From Streptomyces griseoluteus (lineage in GTDB: Bacteria > Actinomycetota > Actinomycetes > Streptomycetales > Streptomycetaceae), in NCBI GenBank assembly GCA_000717735.1, contig JOBE01000022.1, positions 62,001 to 126,000 on the forward strand: a stretch of DNA of 64,000 nucleotides, in the 5' to 3' direction. Both the position numbers and the translations under genes were made by a program. The notes under the pieces were generated by a model that saw nothing but the letters and a program-made list of their open reading frames with translations, did not search any database and was not told the DNA's origin. Positions 51,617 through 61,553 of this stretch are shown here, one piece after another; within the stretch, counting starts at the first letter, position 1, and every line of letters begins with the position of its first letter.

Positions 51617-53380
51617 ATGGACCACGCCCTACAGCTGCGCACTGCCACGCCCCGGGATCTCGACTGGATCCACGAACTGCGCCACCGGGTGTACGCGGAG
51701 GAGCTCGGCCAGCATCCGGTGGATCCGTCGGGGCGGCTGAGCGACGGGCTCGACGGCGACAACGTCTATCTCGTGGCCGCGCGCGGCGAGACGCGGATCG
51801 GCTTCGTCAGCCTCACCCCGCCGTGGGTCGGCCGCTACTCCCTCGACAAGTACCTGACGCGCGACGAACTGCCGGTCCTGTCCGAGGACGCGCCGTTCGA
51901 GATCCGCGTGCTGACCGTCGAGGAGCGCTGGCGGTCCACCGCGGCGGCGCCGCTCCTCATGTACGCGGCGCTGCGCTGGGTCGCGGCGCGGGGCGGCCGC
52001 CGGGTGGTGGCGATGGGACGCACGGAGCTGCTCGACATGTACCTCGCCGCCGGGCTGCGGCCGGTGGGGCGCACGGTCCGCTCGGGCGCCGTCTCGTTCG
52101 AGGTCCTCAGCGGTTCCGTGGCCGAGCTGACGAGGACGGTCGCGGAGCGCCACGGCCGGACCCTGGAGCGGCTGCGGACGGGCCTCGACTGGCAGCTCGA
52201 CGTACCGTTCGCGCCGCGCGCGGACGGCTGTGAGCACGGCGGCGCCTTCTTCTCGGCGATCGGCACGGACTTCCGGACGCTGACCCGCCGTCACGAGGTG
52301 GTCGCGGCGGACGTCCTGGACGCCTGGTTCCCGCCGTCCCCTGCGGTCCGCGCGGTCCTGTCGGAGGATCCGGGGTGGGCGGCCCGCACGTCGCCGCCGA
52401 CGGGCGCGGAGGGGCTGCTCGCGGAGATCGCCGGGGCCCGGGGGCTGCCGGTGGAGTCGCTGGTCGTCGGGGCGGGCTCGTCCGACCTGATCTTCCGGGC
52501 GTTCGGCCGGTGGCTGACGCCGGGGAGCCGGGTGCTCCTGCTCGATCCGGGCTACGGGGAGTACGCCCATGTCACCGAGCGGGTGATCGGCTGCCGGGTC
52601 GACCGGCTCCCACTGCGCAGGGAGGACGGCTGGCTGGTCGATCCGGCCCGGCTCGCCGCCGCGACCGGCGACGGACGGTACGACCTCGTGGTGGTCGTCA
52701 ACCCGAACAACCCGACCGGCCGCCACGCCCCGGCCGACGCGCTGCGCGCGGTGATCGAGGCCTCGCCCGCGCGGACCCGGTGGTGGATCGACGAGGCGTA
52801 CCTGGGCTACGTCGATCCGGCGGACTCGCTCGCCGGGCTCGCCTCGGCCGACGGCCGGGTCGTGGTCTGCACCTCGCTGTCGAAGATGTACGCGCTGTCG
52901 GGGATGCGGGCGGCGTACCTGGTGGCCGATCCCGGGACGGCGGGGGAGCTGCGCCGCTGGACGCCGCCGTGGCCCGTGAGCCTGCCGGCCCAGCTGGCCG
53001 CCGTGACGGCGCTGCGCGACCCCGCGTACTACGCGGAACGCTGGGCCCGCACCCATGTGCTGCGGCGGGAACTGGCCGCCGGGCTCGCGGAGTCGGACGG
53101 GTTCTCCTCGGTCGACGAGGGGGTGGCGAACTTCCTCACGGTGACCCTGCCGCCGGACGGGCCGAGCGCGGCCCGGCTGGTGCGCGAGTGCCGGCGGCAC
53201 GACGTGTTCCTGCGTGACCTGTCGCCGATGTCCCCGGCGTACGAGGGGCGGACCGTCCGGATCGCCGTCCGCGACACGGCGGAGAACGCGCGGATCGTGG
53301 CTGCGTGCCGGAGCGCCCTGGACGTGCTGCGCGCACCGGCCGCGGTGGTGTCGGGCGCGCCGGGGCGGGCCTCCCGGTGA
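51617..53380 (+). CDS. GNAT acyltransferase-PLP aminotransferase fusion protein
   Basis: A 587-residue two-domain protein. Residues 1 to about 190 are GNAT-like (LRTATPRDLDWIHELRHRVY, then FEIRVLTVEERWRSTAAAPL and a following helix). Residues 215-575 are a fold-type I, histidinol-phosphate aminotransferase-like enzyme: VNPNNPTG at 361-368, IDEAYLGY, and PLP Lys423 in SLSKMYALSG. GGGGGAC lies seven bases before the ATG at 51617. Its stop overlaps the GTG of a CDP-diglyceride synthase-like gene. The fusion suggests one pathway that makes an amine or amino acid and acylates it. No substrate can be named from the sequence. Confidence 0.85.
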   Translation: MDHALQLRTATPRDLDWIHELRHRVYAEELGQHPVDPSGRLSDGLDGDNVYLVAARGETRIGFVSLTPPWVGRYSLDKYLTRDELPVLSEDAPFEIRVLTVEERWRSTAAAPLLMYAALRWVAARGGRRVVAMGRTELLDMYLAAGLRPVGRTVRSGAVSFEVLSGSVAELTRTVAERHGRTLERLRTGLDWQLDVPFAPRADGCEHGGAFFSAIGTDFRTLTRRHEVVAADVLDAWFPPSPAVRAVLSEDPGWAARTSPPTGAEGLLAEIAGARGLPVESLVVGAGSSDLIFRAFGRWLTPGSRVLLLDPGYGEYAHVTERVIGCRVDRLPLRREDGWLVDPARLAAATGDGRYDLVVVVNPNNPTGRHAPADALRAVIEASPARTRWWIDEAYLGYVDPADSLAGLASADGRVVVCTSLSKMYALSGMRAAYLVADPGTAGELRRWTPPWPVSLPAQLAAVTALRDPAYYAERWARTHVLRRELAAGLAESDGFSSVDEGVANFLTVTLPPDGPSAARLVRECRRHDVFLRDLSPMSPAYEGRTVRIAVRDTAENARIVAACRSALDVLRAPAAVVSGAPGRASR

Positions 53381-54180
53381 CGACGGTCGCCGGTCTCGTC
53401 CCGTACCTCGGCGGGGCACTGGCGGTCGGGGGCGTCGCGGTGGCGGCGACCCGGCGCCGTGAGCTGATGGTCCGCTGGTGCGTGTGGGCGCTCGGAGTGC
53501 CCCTGGTGACCGCCGCGTTCTGGCTCGGGCCGCCGGGGATCGCGGTGCTCGCGTCCCTCGTCGGAGTGATCGCGGTGGCGGAGTACGCCGGGCTGCTCCG
53601 GCTGGGCCCGCTGGACCGGGCGGTCCTCGGCGCGGCGGTCGTCGGGCTCGTCCTGGCGGCCTGGCTGGCCCCCGGGGAGGTGCTCAGGGTGGCGGCGGCC
53701 GGAGCGCTTGTGATCGCCGGGGTGCCGCTGCTCTCGGGCGACGCGGAGCACGGGCTCCGCCGCCTGGGGGCGGGCCTGCTGGGGCTCGTGTGGCTGGGCG
53801 CCCTGGCCGGTCTCGTACCGTTGGGCGCCCTCGGCCTCGTCCTGTTCGTGGCCGTGTCGATCGCCGACATCGTCGCGTACGCGGCGGGCCGCCGTCTCGG
53901 CGGCCCGCGGCTCTCACCGCTGTCGCCCGCCAAGCGGTGGAGCGGCACGCTGGCCGGGGCCGCCGCCGGCCTCCTCACGCTGGCCGTACTGTCCTCCCTG
54001 ACCTGGCAGACGGCGGTGGCCGTGGCGGTCGGCGGCCCGCTCGGGGACCTGCTGGAGTCGATGGTCAAGCGGGGCGCCCGCGCGAAGGACGCCGGCAACT
54101 GGCTGGCCGGCTCCGGGGGCCTCCTCGACCGGATCGACTCCCTCCTCGTCGCCCTGGCGGTGCTGTTGGTGCTGGGGTGA
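53377..54180 (+). CDS. phosphatidate cytidylyltransferase-like membrane protein (CdsA family)
   Basis: A 267-residue protein with seven to eight hydrophobic helices and a C-terminal CDP-diglyceride synthase signature: VAVSIADIVAYAAGRRLGG, SPAKRWSGTLAG, and SMVKRGARAKDAGNWLAG followed by GGLLDRIDS. The family signature usually has His-Gly-Gly where this protein has Ser-Gly-Gly. It would form CDP-activated lipid from a phosphatidate. Translational coupling (GTGA) to the acyltransferase-aminotransferase argues for a joint lipid or lipoamino-acid pathway. It is likely a paralogue of the housekeeping CdsA rather than that enzyme itself. Confidence 0.82.
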   Translation: MTTVAGLVPYLGGALAVGGVAVAATRRRELMVRWCVWALGVPLVTAAFWLGPPGIAVLASLVGVIAVAEYAGLLRLGPLDRAVLGAAVVGLVLAAWLAPGEVLRVAAAGALVIAGVPLLSGDAEHGLRRLGAGLLGLVWLGALAGLVPLGALGLVLFVAVSIADIVAYAAGRRLGGPRLSPLSPAKRWSGTLAGAAAGLLTLAVLSSLTWQTAVAVAVGGPLGDLLESMVKRGARAKDAGNWLAGSGGLLDRIDSLLVALAVLLVLG

Positions 54181-54199
54181 GCCACGGGGGCGGGAGGTC

Positions 54200-54279
54200 T
54201 TGACCGGGGAGGGACCCCAGCGGCTACAGTCGATAAAACTTGCGCCGCTAGTTTCAGGAGAACCGTCCTCAGGTTCTCC
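54200..54279 (+). promoter_or_regulatory. promoter and inverted repeats before the thiolase gene
   Basis: TTGACC (54200-54205), 19-bp spacer, TACAGT (54225-54230). Immediately downstream lie AAACT-N9-AGTTT (54236-54254) and the 8-bp hairpin GGAGAACC/GGTTCTCC (54257-54279). The AT-rich first repeat is placed like a repressor operator at the start site. Confidence 0.55.
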
Positions 54280-54312
54280 GAACCCGCCCCGACCGCACCC
54301 GGAGCCGTCCCC

Positions 54313-55500
<1,188 letters not shown>

Positions 55501-55527
55501 CCTCCCTCCGCCGGGTGGGCCGGCGGC

Positions 55528-56274
55528 TCAGCGGCCGAAGGTGTCGATGTTCTCGACGAGCCAGCGCCCGTCGCGGTGCACGACGTCCACGGCGAACATC
55601 GCGCCCGCGTACACACCCTGGTCCTGCGCCTGCTTCTGCGGCGGCTTCTGGGCCTTCGGCTGCCGCTCACCGGTCCCCGCCGTGCTCACACTGCTCTGGT
55701 CGGCGTAGACGAGCACCCGGGCGCGGTCACCGTCGATCCGCTCGACCGCGCTGTCGGTGACCGTCGTGGTGATCACCGTCTTCTGCCGCGCCGCCTGGGC
55801 GAGCACCCCGTCGAGCAGCGTCCGGTGCTGTGCGACGGCCTTGCCGGTGAGGAGGGTCTTCCCGGCCTGCTCGAAGGGGCCCGTGTCGGCGTGGTCGTAC
55901 GAGAAGAGCGCGGCGACGGCCGCGGCGGTCTGTCCCTTGATCTCGCTGGTGCGGGCGAGGTCGGTGAGGGCCGTGTTGCCGCGCGCGGGGTCGGCGCGGA
56001 GCTCTCCCGCCCTGCTGTGCGCCCAGCCCGCGAAGCCGCCGAGCAGGAGCGTCAGGACGCACAGGACCGCGAGGGTGAGCGGGGGGACGCGGCGCCGGGG
56101 CCGTACCGCCGCTTCCTCGGCGACCGTCTCCCGCTTCGGCTCCGTCGCCGTCTCCCGTACGGCCGTCATCACCGCCGGCCGCTGCCGGGACCGTGCGGCG
56201 GCGGGCTCGGCCGGCGGACCGGCGAGGGCCTGGCGGCGGCGCTCGCGGTTGAGGTGGTGGCGGGGCGTCGGCAT
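55528..56274 (-). CDS. Mce-associated membrane protein
   Basis: A 248-residue protein with a long Arg/Pro/Glu-rich cytoplasmic N-terminus, one transmembrane helix (about 64-84, PLTLAVLCVLTLLLGGFAGW) and an exported domain of the Mce-associated type that ends VDVVHRDGRWLVENIDTFGR. AAAGGAC precedes the ATG. It is the most distal of four similar genes after mceF, separated by 55 bp from the next. Such proteins are thought to stabilise Mce complexes; this is family inference. Confidence 0.78.
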   Translation of the reverse strand: MPTPRHHLNRERRRQALAGPPAEPAAARSRQRPAVMTAVRETATEPKRETVAEEAAVRPRRRVPPLTLAVLCVLTLLLGGFAGWAHSRAGELRADPARGNTALTDLARTSEIKGQTAAAVAALFSYDHADTGPFEQAGKTLLTGKAVAQHRTLLDGVLAQAARQKTVITTTVTDSAVERIDGDRARVLVYADQSSVSTAGTGERQPKAQKPPQKQAQDQGVYAGAMFAVDVVHRDGRWLVENIDTFGR

Positions 56275-56329
56275 CGTGCGTGTCCTTTCGGGTGCGGGCG
56301 GCGGCTCCGGTCGTACGACAGGCCCTGGG

Positions 56330-56872
56330 TCAACCGGCCGCCGTGCCGCCCACGGGGGCCTGGCCGAGACCGCTGAGCTTCCACCGGCCGTCGGAGCGGG
56401 TCAGTTCGCCCAGCATGCGGCTGTCCTTCTCCGTGCTCTTGCTGTCGGGCGTCGTGACGGTGATGCGCAGGGCGACGAGGACCCGGGCCCGCCCCGCCCG
56501 GTCGTCGAGTTCCGTGACGGCGCCGGACAGCACCCGTGCCGTGGTCACCGTCTTCGCGGTCTTCACCTGGCCCGTGAACTCCTGGCGGCCGTCGACGAGT
56601 TGCTTGTGCAGGTCGCCGGTCGTGGAGGACTCCCAGAGGTCGAGCCCCTGCTCGACGCGCCGGTGGTCGAGCGTGTTGAGGTTCTGTACGGCCTGCTCCC
56701 CCGCGGCGAGCGCCCGGTCGCGCTGCACGGCGTACGCGGCGGAGTCGTCGTGCGCCGCGGCGTACCATTCCCGGCCGGTCCAGGCCGCGAAGCCCCCGGC
56801 GACGAGGGTGAGCACGAGTGCCCCCGCCAGGGCGGGCCTGCTGCCCGCCGGGGTGCGGACCGCGCGTGTCAT
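56330..56872 (-). CDS. Mce-associated membrane protein
   Basis: A 180-residue protein: one N-terminal transmembrane helix (PALAGALVLTLVAGGFAAW), then an extracytoplasmic domain (RALAAGEQAVQNLNTLDHRRVEQGLDLWE) that ends GRWKLSGLGQAPVG. The same N-L-NTLD...G...W pattern is in the product of 57492-58007, so the two are paralogues. I chose the ATG at 56872 since GGGAG lies six bases upstream; an in-frame ATG at 56896 overlaps the previous gene closely. Confidence 0.78.
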   Translation of the reverse strand: MTRAVRTPAGSRPALAGALVLTLVAGGFAAWTGREWYAAAHDDSAAYAVQRDRALAAGEQAVQNLNTLDHRRVEQGLDLWESSTTGDLHKQLVDGRQEFTGQVKTAKTVTTARVLSGAVTELDDRAGRARVLVALRITVTTPDSKSTEKDSRMLGELTRSDGRWKLSGLGQAPVGGTAAG

Positions 56873-56898
56873 GGGGTGCTCCCGTCTCCCGCTCATCG

Positions 56899-57495
56899 TC
56901 AGCGGGCCTTGATGTCGACGATCAGCCACCGGTCTCCGCGGAACTCCGCGGTGACGGTGAGCTGGGCGGCGGCGGTCGTGGCGGCGGCCTTGTCCCGTCG
57001 CGAGGTCTGGTCGAGGAACACGAGGAGCCGCGCCCTGTTCCCGTCGAGTTCGATCACTCCGGTGCGGACGGCCTGGGTGGTGAGGGTGAGGCGCTGTTCG
57101 ACCAGGCTCGCGCGGACCTGGGCGAACAGCTCGGTGTACTGGCGGGCGGCGCGTCCGGCCAGCACGGTGCGGGCGGAGCGTTCGGCGGCGTCGGCGCCCG
57201 CGGGCGCGTACGAGAAGACCCGGGCGAGGCCCTCGCCGACGTCGCCGCTGACGCGGGTGGTGGCCGCGGGGTCGGTGAGCGCGTGGTTGCGGGCGGAGGG
57301 GGTCGACCTGAGCTGGTCGGCGAAGTGGAAGAACGCGCTCCCGGCGAGCAGCAGCAAGGCGACGGCCGCGGGGAGGACGGCCTTGCGCCGGCGGGCGGGG
57401 GAACGCAGGCCGCCCACCGGCGCAACGCCCTCCTCGCCGTCCGCGTCGGCTTCGGCGTCCACGTCGTCGGCCGGCTCGCTCAGCAGTCGTGTCAC
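56899..57495 (-). CDS. Mce-associated membrane protein
   Basis: A 198-residue protein with an acidic cytoplasmic N-terminus (EPADDVDAEADADGEEG), a transmembrane helix (LPAAVALLLLAGSAFFHFA) and an exported domain (ARNHALTDPAATTRVSGDVG) that ends FRGDRWLIVDIKAR. It resembles the 55528-56274 product (NTALTDLARTSEIKGQT; WLVENIDTF), giving two pairs of paralogues. The GTG start overlaps the stop of the upstream gene. Confidence 0.78.
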   Translation of the reverse strand: MTRLLSEPADDVDAEADADGEEGVAPVGGLRSPARRRKAVLPAAVALLLLAGSAFFHFADQLRSTPSARNHALTDPAATTRVSGDVGEGLARVFSYAPAGADAAERSARTVLAGRAARQYTELFAQVRASLVEQRLTLTTQAVRTGVIELDGNRARLLVFLDQTSRRDKAAATTAAAQLTVTAEFRGDRWLIVDIKAR

Positions 57496-58007
57496 TCGTC
57501 CTCGCCCCCCTCGGCTCCGGTCACGGGCACCGCGCTCAGCGCCGCGACCCGCCACGTGTCCTCGCCGGTGCGCGTCAGGACGGCCTCCAGGCGCTTGCGG
57601 TCGGTGGTCGGGCCGCCGGCCCCGCGCGGGGTGACGTCGACGCGGACGGTCGCGATGAGCTTCGCCGTACCGGCTCGCGTGTCCAGCGCGGTGAGGGCGG
57701 CCTCGGTGACCGTGGCGCGCGCCGAGGCGCCCACCGCGGCCTCGGTGCGGCCCAGTTCGGTGCGGAGCGGTCCGGTCGAGGCGTCGCGCCAGGCCCGGAT
57801 GCCCGCTTCGGCGCGCTCGCGGGTCGAGGCGTCGAGCGTGTTCAGGACGGTGAGGCGGTGGCGGCCCTCGGCGAGGGCGGTGTCCCGTTCGCGGCCGAAG
57901 GCGAGTTCCTCGTCGGTGCGGGCCTGGGCGTAGGTCCAGGCGCCGGACCCGCAGAAGCCCAGGGCGACGACGAGGGCGCCGGCGCCGAGGATCCTGGCCC
58001 GCCTCAT
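57492..58007 (-). CDS. Mce-associated membrane protein
   Basis: A 171-residue protein with an N-terminal helix (ARILGAGALVVALGFCGSGAW) and an exported domain containing HRLTVLNTLDASTRERAEAG and DTWRVAALSAVPVTG. Its ATG overlaps the mceF stop (ATGA). It is paralogous to the 56330-56872 product. Role is taken from family and position only. Confidence 0.78.
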   Translation of the reverse strand: MRRARILGAGALVVALGFCGSGAWTYAQARTDEELAFGRERDTALAEGRHRLTVLNTLDASTRERAEAGIRAWRDASTGPLRTELGRTEAAVGASARATVTEAALTALDTRAGTAKLIATVRVDVTPRGAGGPTTDRKRLEAVLTRTGEDTWRVAALSAVPVTGAEGGEDE

Positions 58008-59314
58008 CGCGTGCTCCCGGTGATCGGGGTGGGCCCGGTGGTCGGGGCGCTCCCGGTGCCCAGGCCGAGGAGACCGGCCATGTCCTTCGGCCCGTCGGTG
58101 TGGCCGGGCAGCGCGAGCGCGCCGGGCAGGGTCGTCCGCGCGCCCGGTTTGGGGTGTGTGCTGCCCGAGGGCAGAGCGCCGGGCCTGGCCGGTTCGGGCA
58201 CCCCTCCGGCCTTCGGAGCCTGGGCCGAGCCGCGTACGTTGACCCCGGTGGCGGCGGAACTCGTGCAGGAGGCGCCGGTGTTGAGGGCGGGTGCCGTTCC
58301 CAGGTCGAGCCCGTTGCGGTAGCGCGTACCGCCGTATCCGGACGTGCAGGGCAGCGGCTTGAAGAAGGTGACGGCGAGACCGATCCTCAGGCGTCCTCCG
58401 TCGACGGCGGTGGCTCCGGCGGCGACGGCCGCCGGGAGCTTCACGAGCAGTTCCTCGGTGCCGCGTTGCCGGGTGACGGCGATCTCCGAGGTGGTGAGGA
58501 GGTTGGCGAGGACGACGCTGAGGCTCGGGTCGAGGTCGCGCAGGAGGCCGCTGACCTGGCCGGCCGCGTCGGGCGTGACGGCGAGGAGGCGGCGCAGGTC
58601 GGCGTCGGAGCCCTTCAGGGTGGCGGCGAGGTCGCGCGCGCCGGTGGCGAAGTCCCGGATGGCGCGGCTCTCTTCGGCCTGGGTGCGCAGGACGACCTCC
58701 CCGTCGTCGATGAGCCGGGTGGTGGCGGGCAGCGCGTCGTCGGCGGCCTGGACGAATCTGCTGCCGTTGTCGAGGAGGGCCTGGAGGTCGTCGCCGTGTC
58801 CCTCGAAGGCCTTGCCGAGTTCGTCGACGACCGTGCGCAGGGATTCCAGCGGTACGGAGCGGGTGAGGTCGTTCATGCTCGCGAGGACGTCGGTGACGGG
58901 CGCCGGTACCTGGGTGTCGGACTGCTCGACGCGGGCGCCGTCGGTGAGGAAGGGGCCGTCGTCGCTCTCGGGGCGCAGGTCGATGTACTGCTCGCCGACG
59001 GCGGAGAGTCCGGCGACGACGGCCCGCGCGTCGGCGGGGATCCGGGGGGCGGACTTCTTGATGCGCAGTTCGGCGACGACTCCGTCGGCGGTGAGGCCGA
59101 TGTCTCCGACGCGTCCCACGGAGACGCCCCGGTACGTGACGTCGGAGTGGGTGAACAGGCCTCCGGTACGGGCGAGATGGACCCGCACGGTGTAGTGGTC
59201 GGCGACTCCGGCGTAGCGGCCGAGGTCGGCGTAGCGGATGCCGACGAAGCCGAGGACGAGCACGGCGATGACGAGGAAGGCCAGGTTCTTCAGCCGTACG
59301 GTTCGGGTGATCAC
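58004..59314 (-). CDS. MCE family protein, sixth subunit (MceF-like)
   Basis: A 436-residue MlaD/Mce protein: N-terminal helix (LKNLAFLVIAVLVLGFVGI), MCE domain at about 35-115 (YTVRVHLARTGGLFTHSDVTYRG, GEQYIDLRP), a helical stretch that builds the shuttle channel, and a Pro/Gly/Thr-rich tail. It is exported to the outside of the membrane and forms a lipid-transfer tube with MceA-E and YrbE permeases. The position as last Mce gene identifies it as MceF-like. Its ATG overlaps the mceE stop. Confidence 0.9.
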   Translation of the reverse strand: MITRTVRLKNLAFLVIAVLVLGFVGIRYADLGRYAGVADHYTVRVHLARTGGLFTHSDVTYRGVSVGRVGDIGLTADGVVAELRIKKSAPRIPADARAVVAGLSAVGEQYIDLRPESDDGPFLTDGARVEQSDTQVPAPVTDVLASMNDLTRSVPLESLRTVVDELGKAFEGHGDDLQALLDNGSRFVQAADDALPATTRLIDDGEVVLRTQAEESRAIRDFATGARDLAATLKGSDADLRRLLAVTPDAAGQVSGLLRDLDPSLSVVLANLLTTSEIAVTRQRGTEELLVKLPAAVAAGATAVDGGRLRIGLAVTFFKPLPCTSGYGGTRYRNGLDLGTAPALNTGASCTSSAATGVNVRGSAQAPKAGGVPEPARPGALPSGSTHPKPGARTTLPGALALPGHTDGPKDMAGLLGLGTGSAPTTGPTPITGSTR

Positions 59315-60528
59315 CGGTTCTCGCCTCCGTCCTTGGGTGGGGTGGCGGACTCCGGCGGGATGCCCGTACGGACCGGAGGCAGCGGGAGGGCCGTCTCCGG
59401 GCTCCGGGCGGTGCCGCCCGTCTCCCCTGGCTCACCGGAGGCCGGGGGCGAAGGGGAGGCGGTGGGCTCGGCCTGCGGGATCAGGGGCGGGATCACCTCG
59501 GTGCCGGGGGCGGCGGCGAGGTGCAGATAGGTGTTGAGGTAGTCGCCCTTGACGCCCCGCATGACCTCGTCGGTGAAGGGATACGTCAGGAGGACCTGGA
59601 GCGATGCGGGCAGGTCGGCACCGGCGTCCGCGAGTGCCTTCAGGGTGGGCGCGAGGGCCTTGAGGTCGGCGACCATGTCCTTCTTGCTCGCGTCGATGGT
59701 GGTGACGGCGACGCCGGACAGCGTGTCCAGGGCGCGCAGCATGGTCAGCAGGGACCCTCGCTGGTTCTCCAGGGTCTTCAGTCCTGGCGAGAGGCCGGTG
59801 AGGACCGTGTCGACGTCCTTCTGGCGGCCGGCGAGGGTGGCGGAGAGCCGGTTGACGCCGTCGAGGGCGCGGGTGATGTCGCCGCGGTGCGCGTCCAGGG
59901 TCGTCACCAGGGTGTTCACGCGCTTCAGCATCGAGCGGACCTCGGGTTCGCGGCCGCCGAGCGCCGCGTCGAGTTCGCGGGTGATGGTCTTGAGCTGGTT
60001 GACGCCGCCGCCGTTGAGCAGCAGGGACAGCGCACCGAACACCTCCTCGACCTCGGTGTTGCGGCTGGTCCGGGCCAGCGGGATGACGCTGCCGTCGGCG
60101 AGCCGTCCACCGCCGTCCTTCCGGGGGGCGACGAGCTGGATGTACTTCTCGCCGAGGAGGCTCGACTGTTCCAGGCGGGCGCTCGCGTCCGCGGGCAGCC
60201 GGACGTCGCCGTTGATGGCGAGGGTGACGCGGGCGGACCAGGTGCCGGTCGCGAGCTCGATGGCGGTGACACGGCCGACGGCGACGTCGTTGACCTTGAC
60301 CGCGGACTGCGGGACGAGGCTGAGTACGTCGTCGAGTTCGGCGGTGACCGTGTAGGGGTGGGCGCCGAGGTCGGCGCCGCCGGGCAGGGGCAGGTCCTCG
60401 ATGCCGTCGAAGCGGAACGGGTTCGCGGGGACGGCGCCGAGGAGGAGGGCGAGTCCCACGCCGAGGGCGACCAGTCCGGCCGCGCCGGTGGCGGCGGCCT
60501 TGGCGGAGGGCGGGGTGCCGCGTCTCAT
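59311..60528 (-). CDS. MCE family protein, fifth subunit (MceE-like)
   Basis: A 405-residue protein with an N-terminal hydrophobic segment ([17 protein letters not shown]), MCE domain at about 55-135 ([31 protein letters not shown]), a long helical region ([19 protein letters not shown]) and a Pro/Ser/Thr-rich tail. In mycobacteria the fifth protein is a lipoprotein; I see no clear lipobox Cys here. Coupled by ATGA to its neighbours. Role: part of the hexameric Mce lipid importer. Confidence 0.88.
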   Translation of the reverse strand: MRRGTPPSAKAAATGAAGLVALGVGLALLLGAVPANPFRFDGIEDLPLPGGADLGAHPYTVTAELDDVLSLVPQSAVKVNDVAVGRVTAIELATGTWSARVTLAINGDVRLPADASARLEQSSLLGEKYIQLVAPRKDGGGRLADGSVIPLARTSRNTEVEEVFGALSLLLNGGGVNQLKTITRELDAALGGREPEVRSMLKRVNTLVTTLDAHRGDITRALDGVNRLSATLAGRQKDVDTVLTGLSPGLKTLENQRGSLLTMLRALDTLSGVAVTTIDASKKDMVADLKALAPTLKALADAGADLPASLQVLLTYPFTDEVMRGVKGDYLNTYLHLAAAPGTEVIPPLIPQAEPTASPSPPASGEPGETGGTARSPETALPLPPVRTGIPPESATPPKDGGENR

Positions 60529-61553
60529 CGCTTCTCCTCTCCGGTGCTCGTGGAGGAGGCGCCGGACACCGGAAGCGGGAGGAGGGGGCCGCCCATGCTG
60601 ATCTCGTTGAGGTTGGCGCGGCCGTCGATGGTGCGGGTGTCCGGGTCGTACGCGTTGACGAGGTTGCCGGCGGCGAGCGGGGCGACGTCGAGGGCCTCGG
60701 CGAGGGAGGCGCGCTGGTCGACGAGGGTCCGGGTGAGGGGCACGAGCCGGTCGACGTTCTTCTTCAGTTCGCCGCGGTTGTCCTTGATGAAGGTCTTGAC
60801 CTGGGCGAGGGCCTTGCCGAGTTCCTTGAGGGCGGCGGCGAGGTCGTCCTTGTTCTCGGCGAAGTAGCCGACGACGTCGTCCAGGCGTTCCTGCGCGGTG
60901 CGGACGGCGCCGTCCTTCCTCTTGAGCATGGTGGTGAAGGTCTGGAGCTGGCCGAGGGTGGTGAAGAGGTCCTCGCTGCTGCCGTCGAGGGTCTTGGCGG
61001 CCTTGCCGAACTGTTCGATGGAGGTGCCGATCGCCGCGCCGTTGCCCTTGAGGTTCTCGGCGCCGGTGTCGAGGAGTTCGGACAGGGCCCCCGTGGAGTT
61101 GGCGCCGTCGGGGCCGAGGGCACGGCTCAGTTCGGTGAGGGAGGCGTAGAGCTGGTCGATCTCGACGGGGACGCGGTTGCGGTCGGCGGGCAGGTCGGCG
61201 CCGTCGGTGAGGGCGGGGCCCGTGCTGTAGGCGGGGGTGAGCTGGACGTAGCGGTCGGCGACGATGCTGGGGGCGACGACGAGGGCCCGCGCGTCGGCGG
61301 GGACGCGTACGCCCTCGTCGAGGCGGAGTTCGACGCGTACCCGAGTGCCCTGGGGCTGTACGGACTTCACCTCTCCGACCCGTACGCCGAGGACGCGCAG
61401 GTCGGATCCCGCGTAGATGCCGACGGCCCGGTCGAACCAGGCGGTGACGCGGATGCCGTCGGTGTCGAGGAACCGTACGGCGACGAGGCCGCAGGCCGCG
61501 AGCACCGCGAGGGCGAGTCCCGCGACGAGGGGTTTTCTGGCCTTGGTCATCAT
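60525..61553 (-). CDS. MCE family protein, fourth subunit (MceD-like)
   Basis: A 342-residue protein, the shortest complete Mce subunit here. N-terminal helix with [19 protein letters not shown] domain at about 32-110 ([31 protein letters not shown]) and a helical C-terminus ([20 protein letters not shown]). ATG at 61553 or 61550 are adjacent; either overlaps the mceC stop. Assigned by order in the operon. Confidence 0.88.
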   Translation of the reverse strand: MMTKARKPLVAGLALAVLAACGLVAVRFLDTDGIRVTAWFDRAVGIYAGSDLRVLGVRVGEVKSVQPQGTRVRVELRLDEGVRVPADARALVVAPSIVADRYVQLTPAYSTGPALTDGADLPADRNRVPVEIDQLYASLTELSRALGPDGANSTGALSELLDTGAENLKGNGAAIGTSIEQFGKAAKTLDGSSEDLFTTLGQLQTFTTMLKRKDGAVRTAQERLDDVVGYFAENKDDLAAALKELGKALAQVKTFIKDNRGELKKNVDRLVPLTRTLVDQRASLAEALDVAPLAAGNLVNAYDPDTRTIDGRANLNEISMGGPLLPLPVSGASSTSTGEEKR

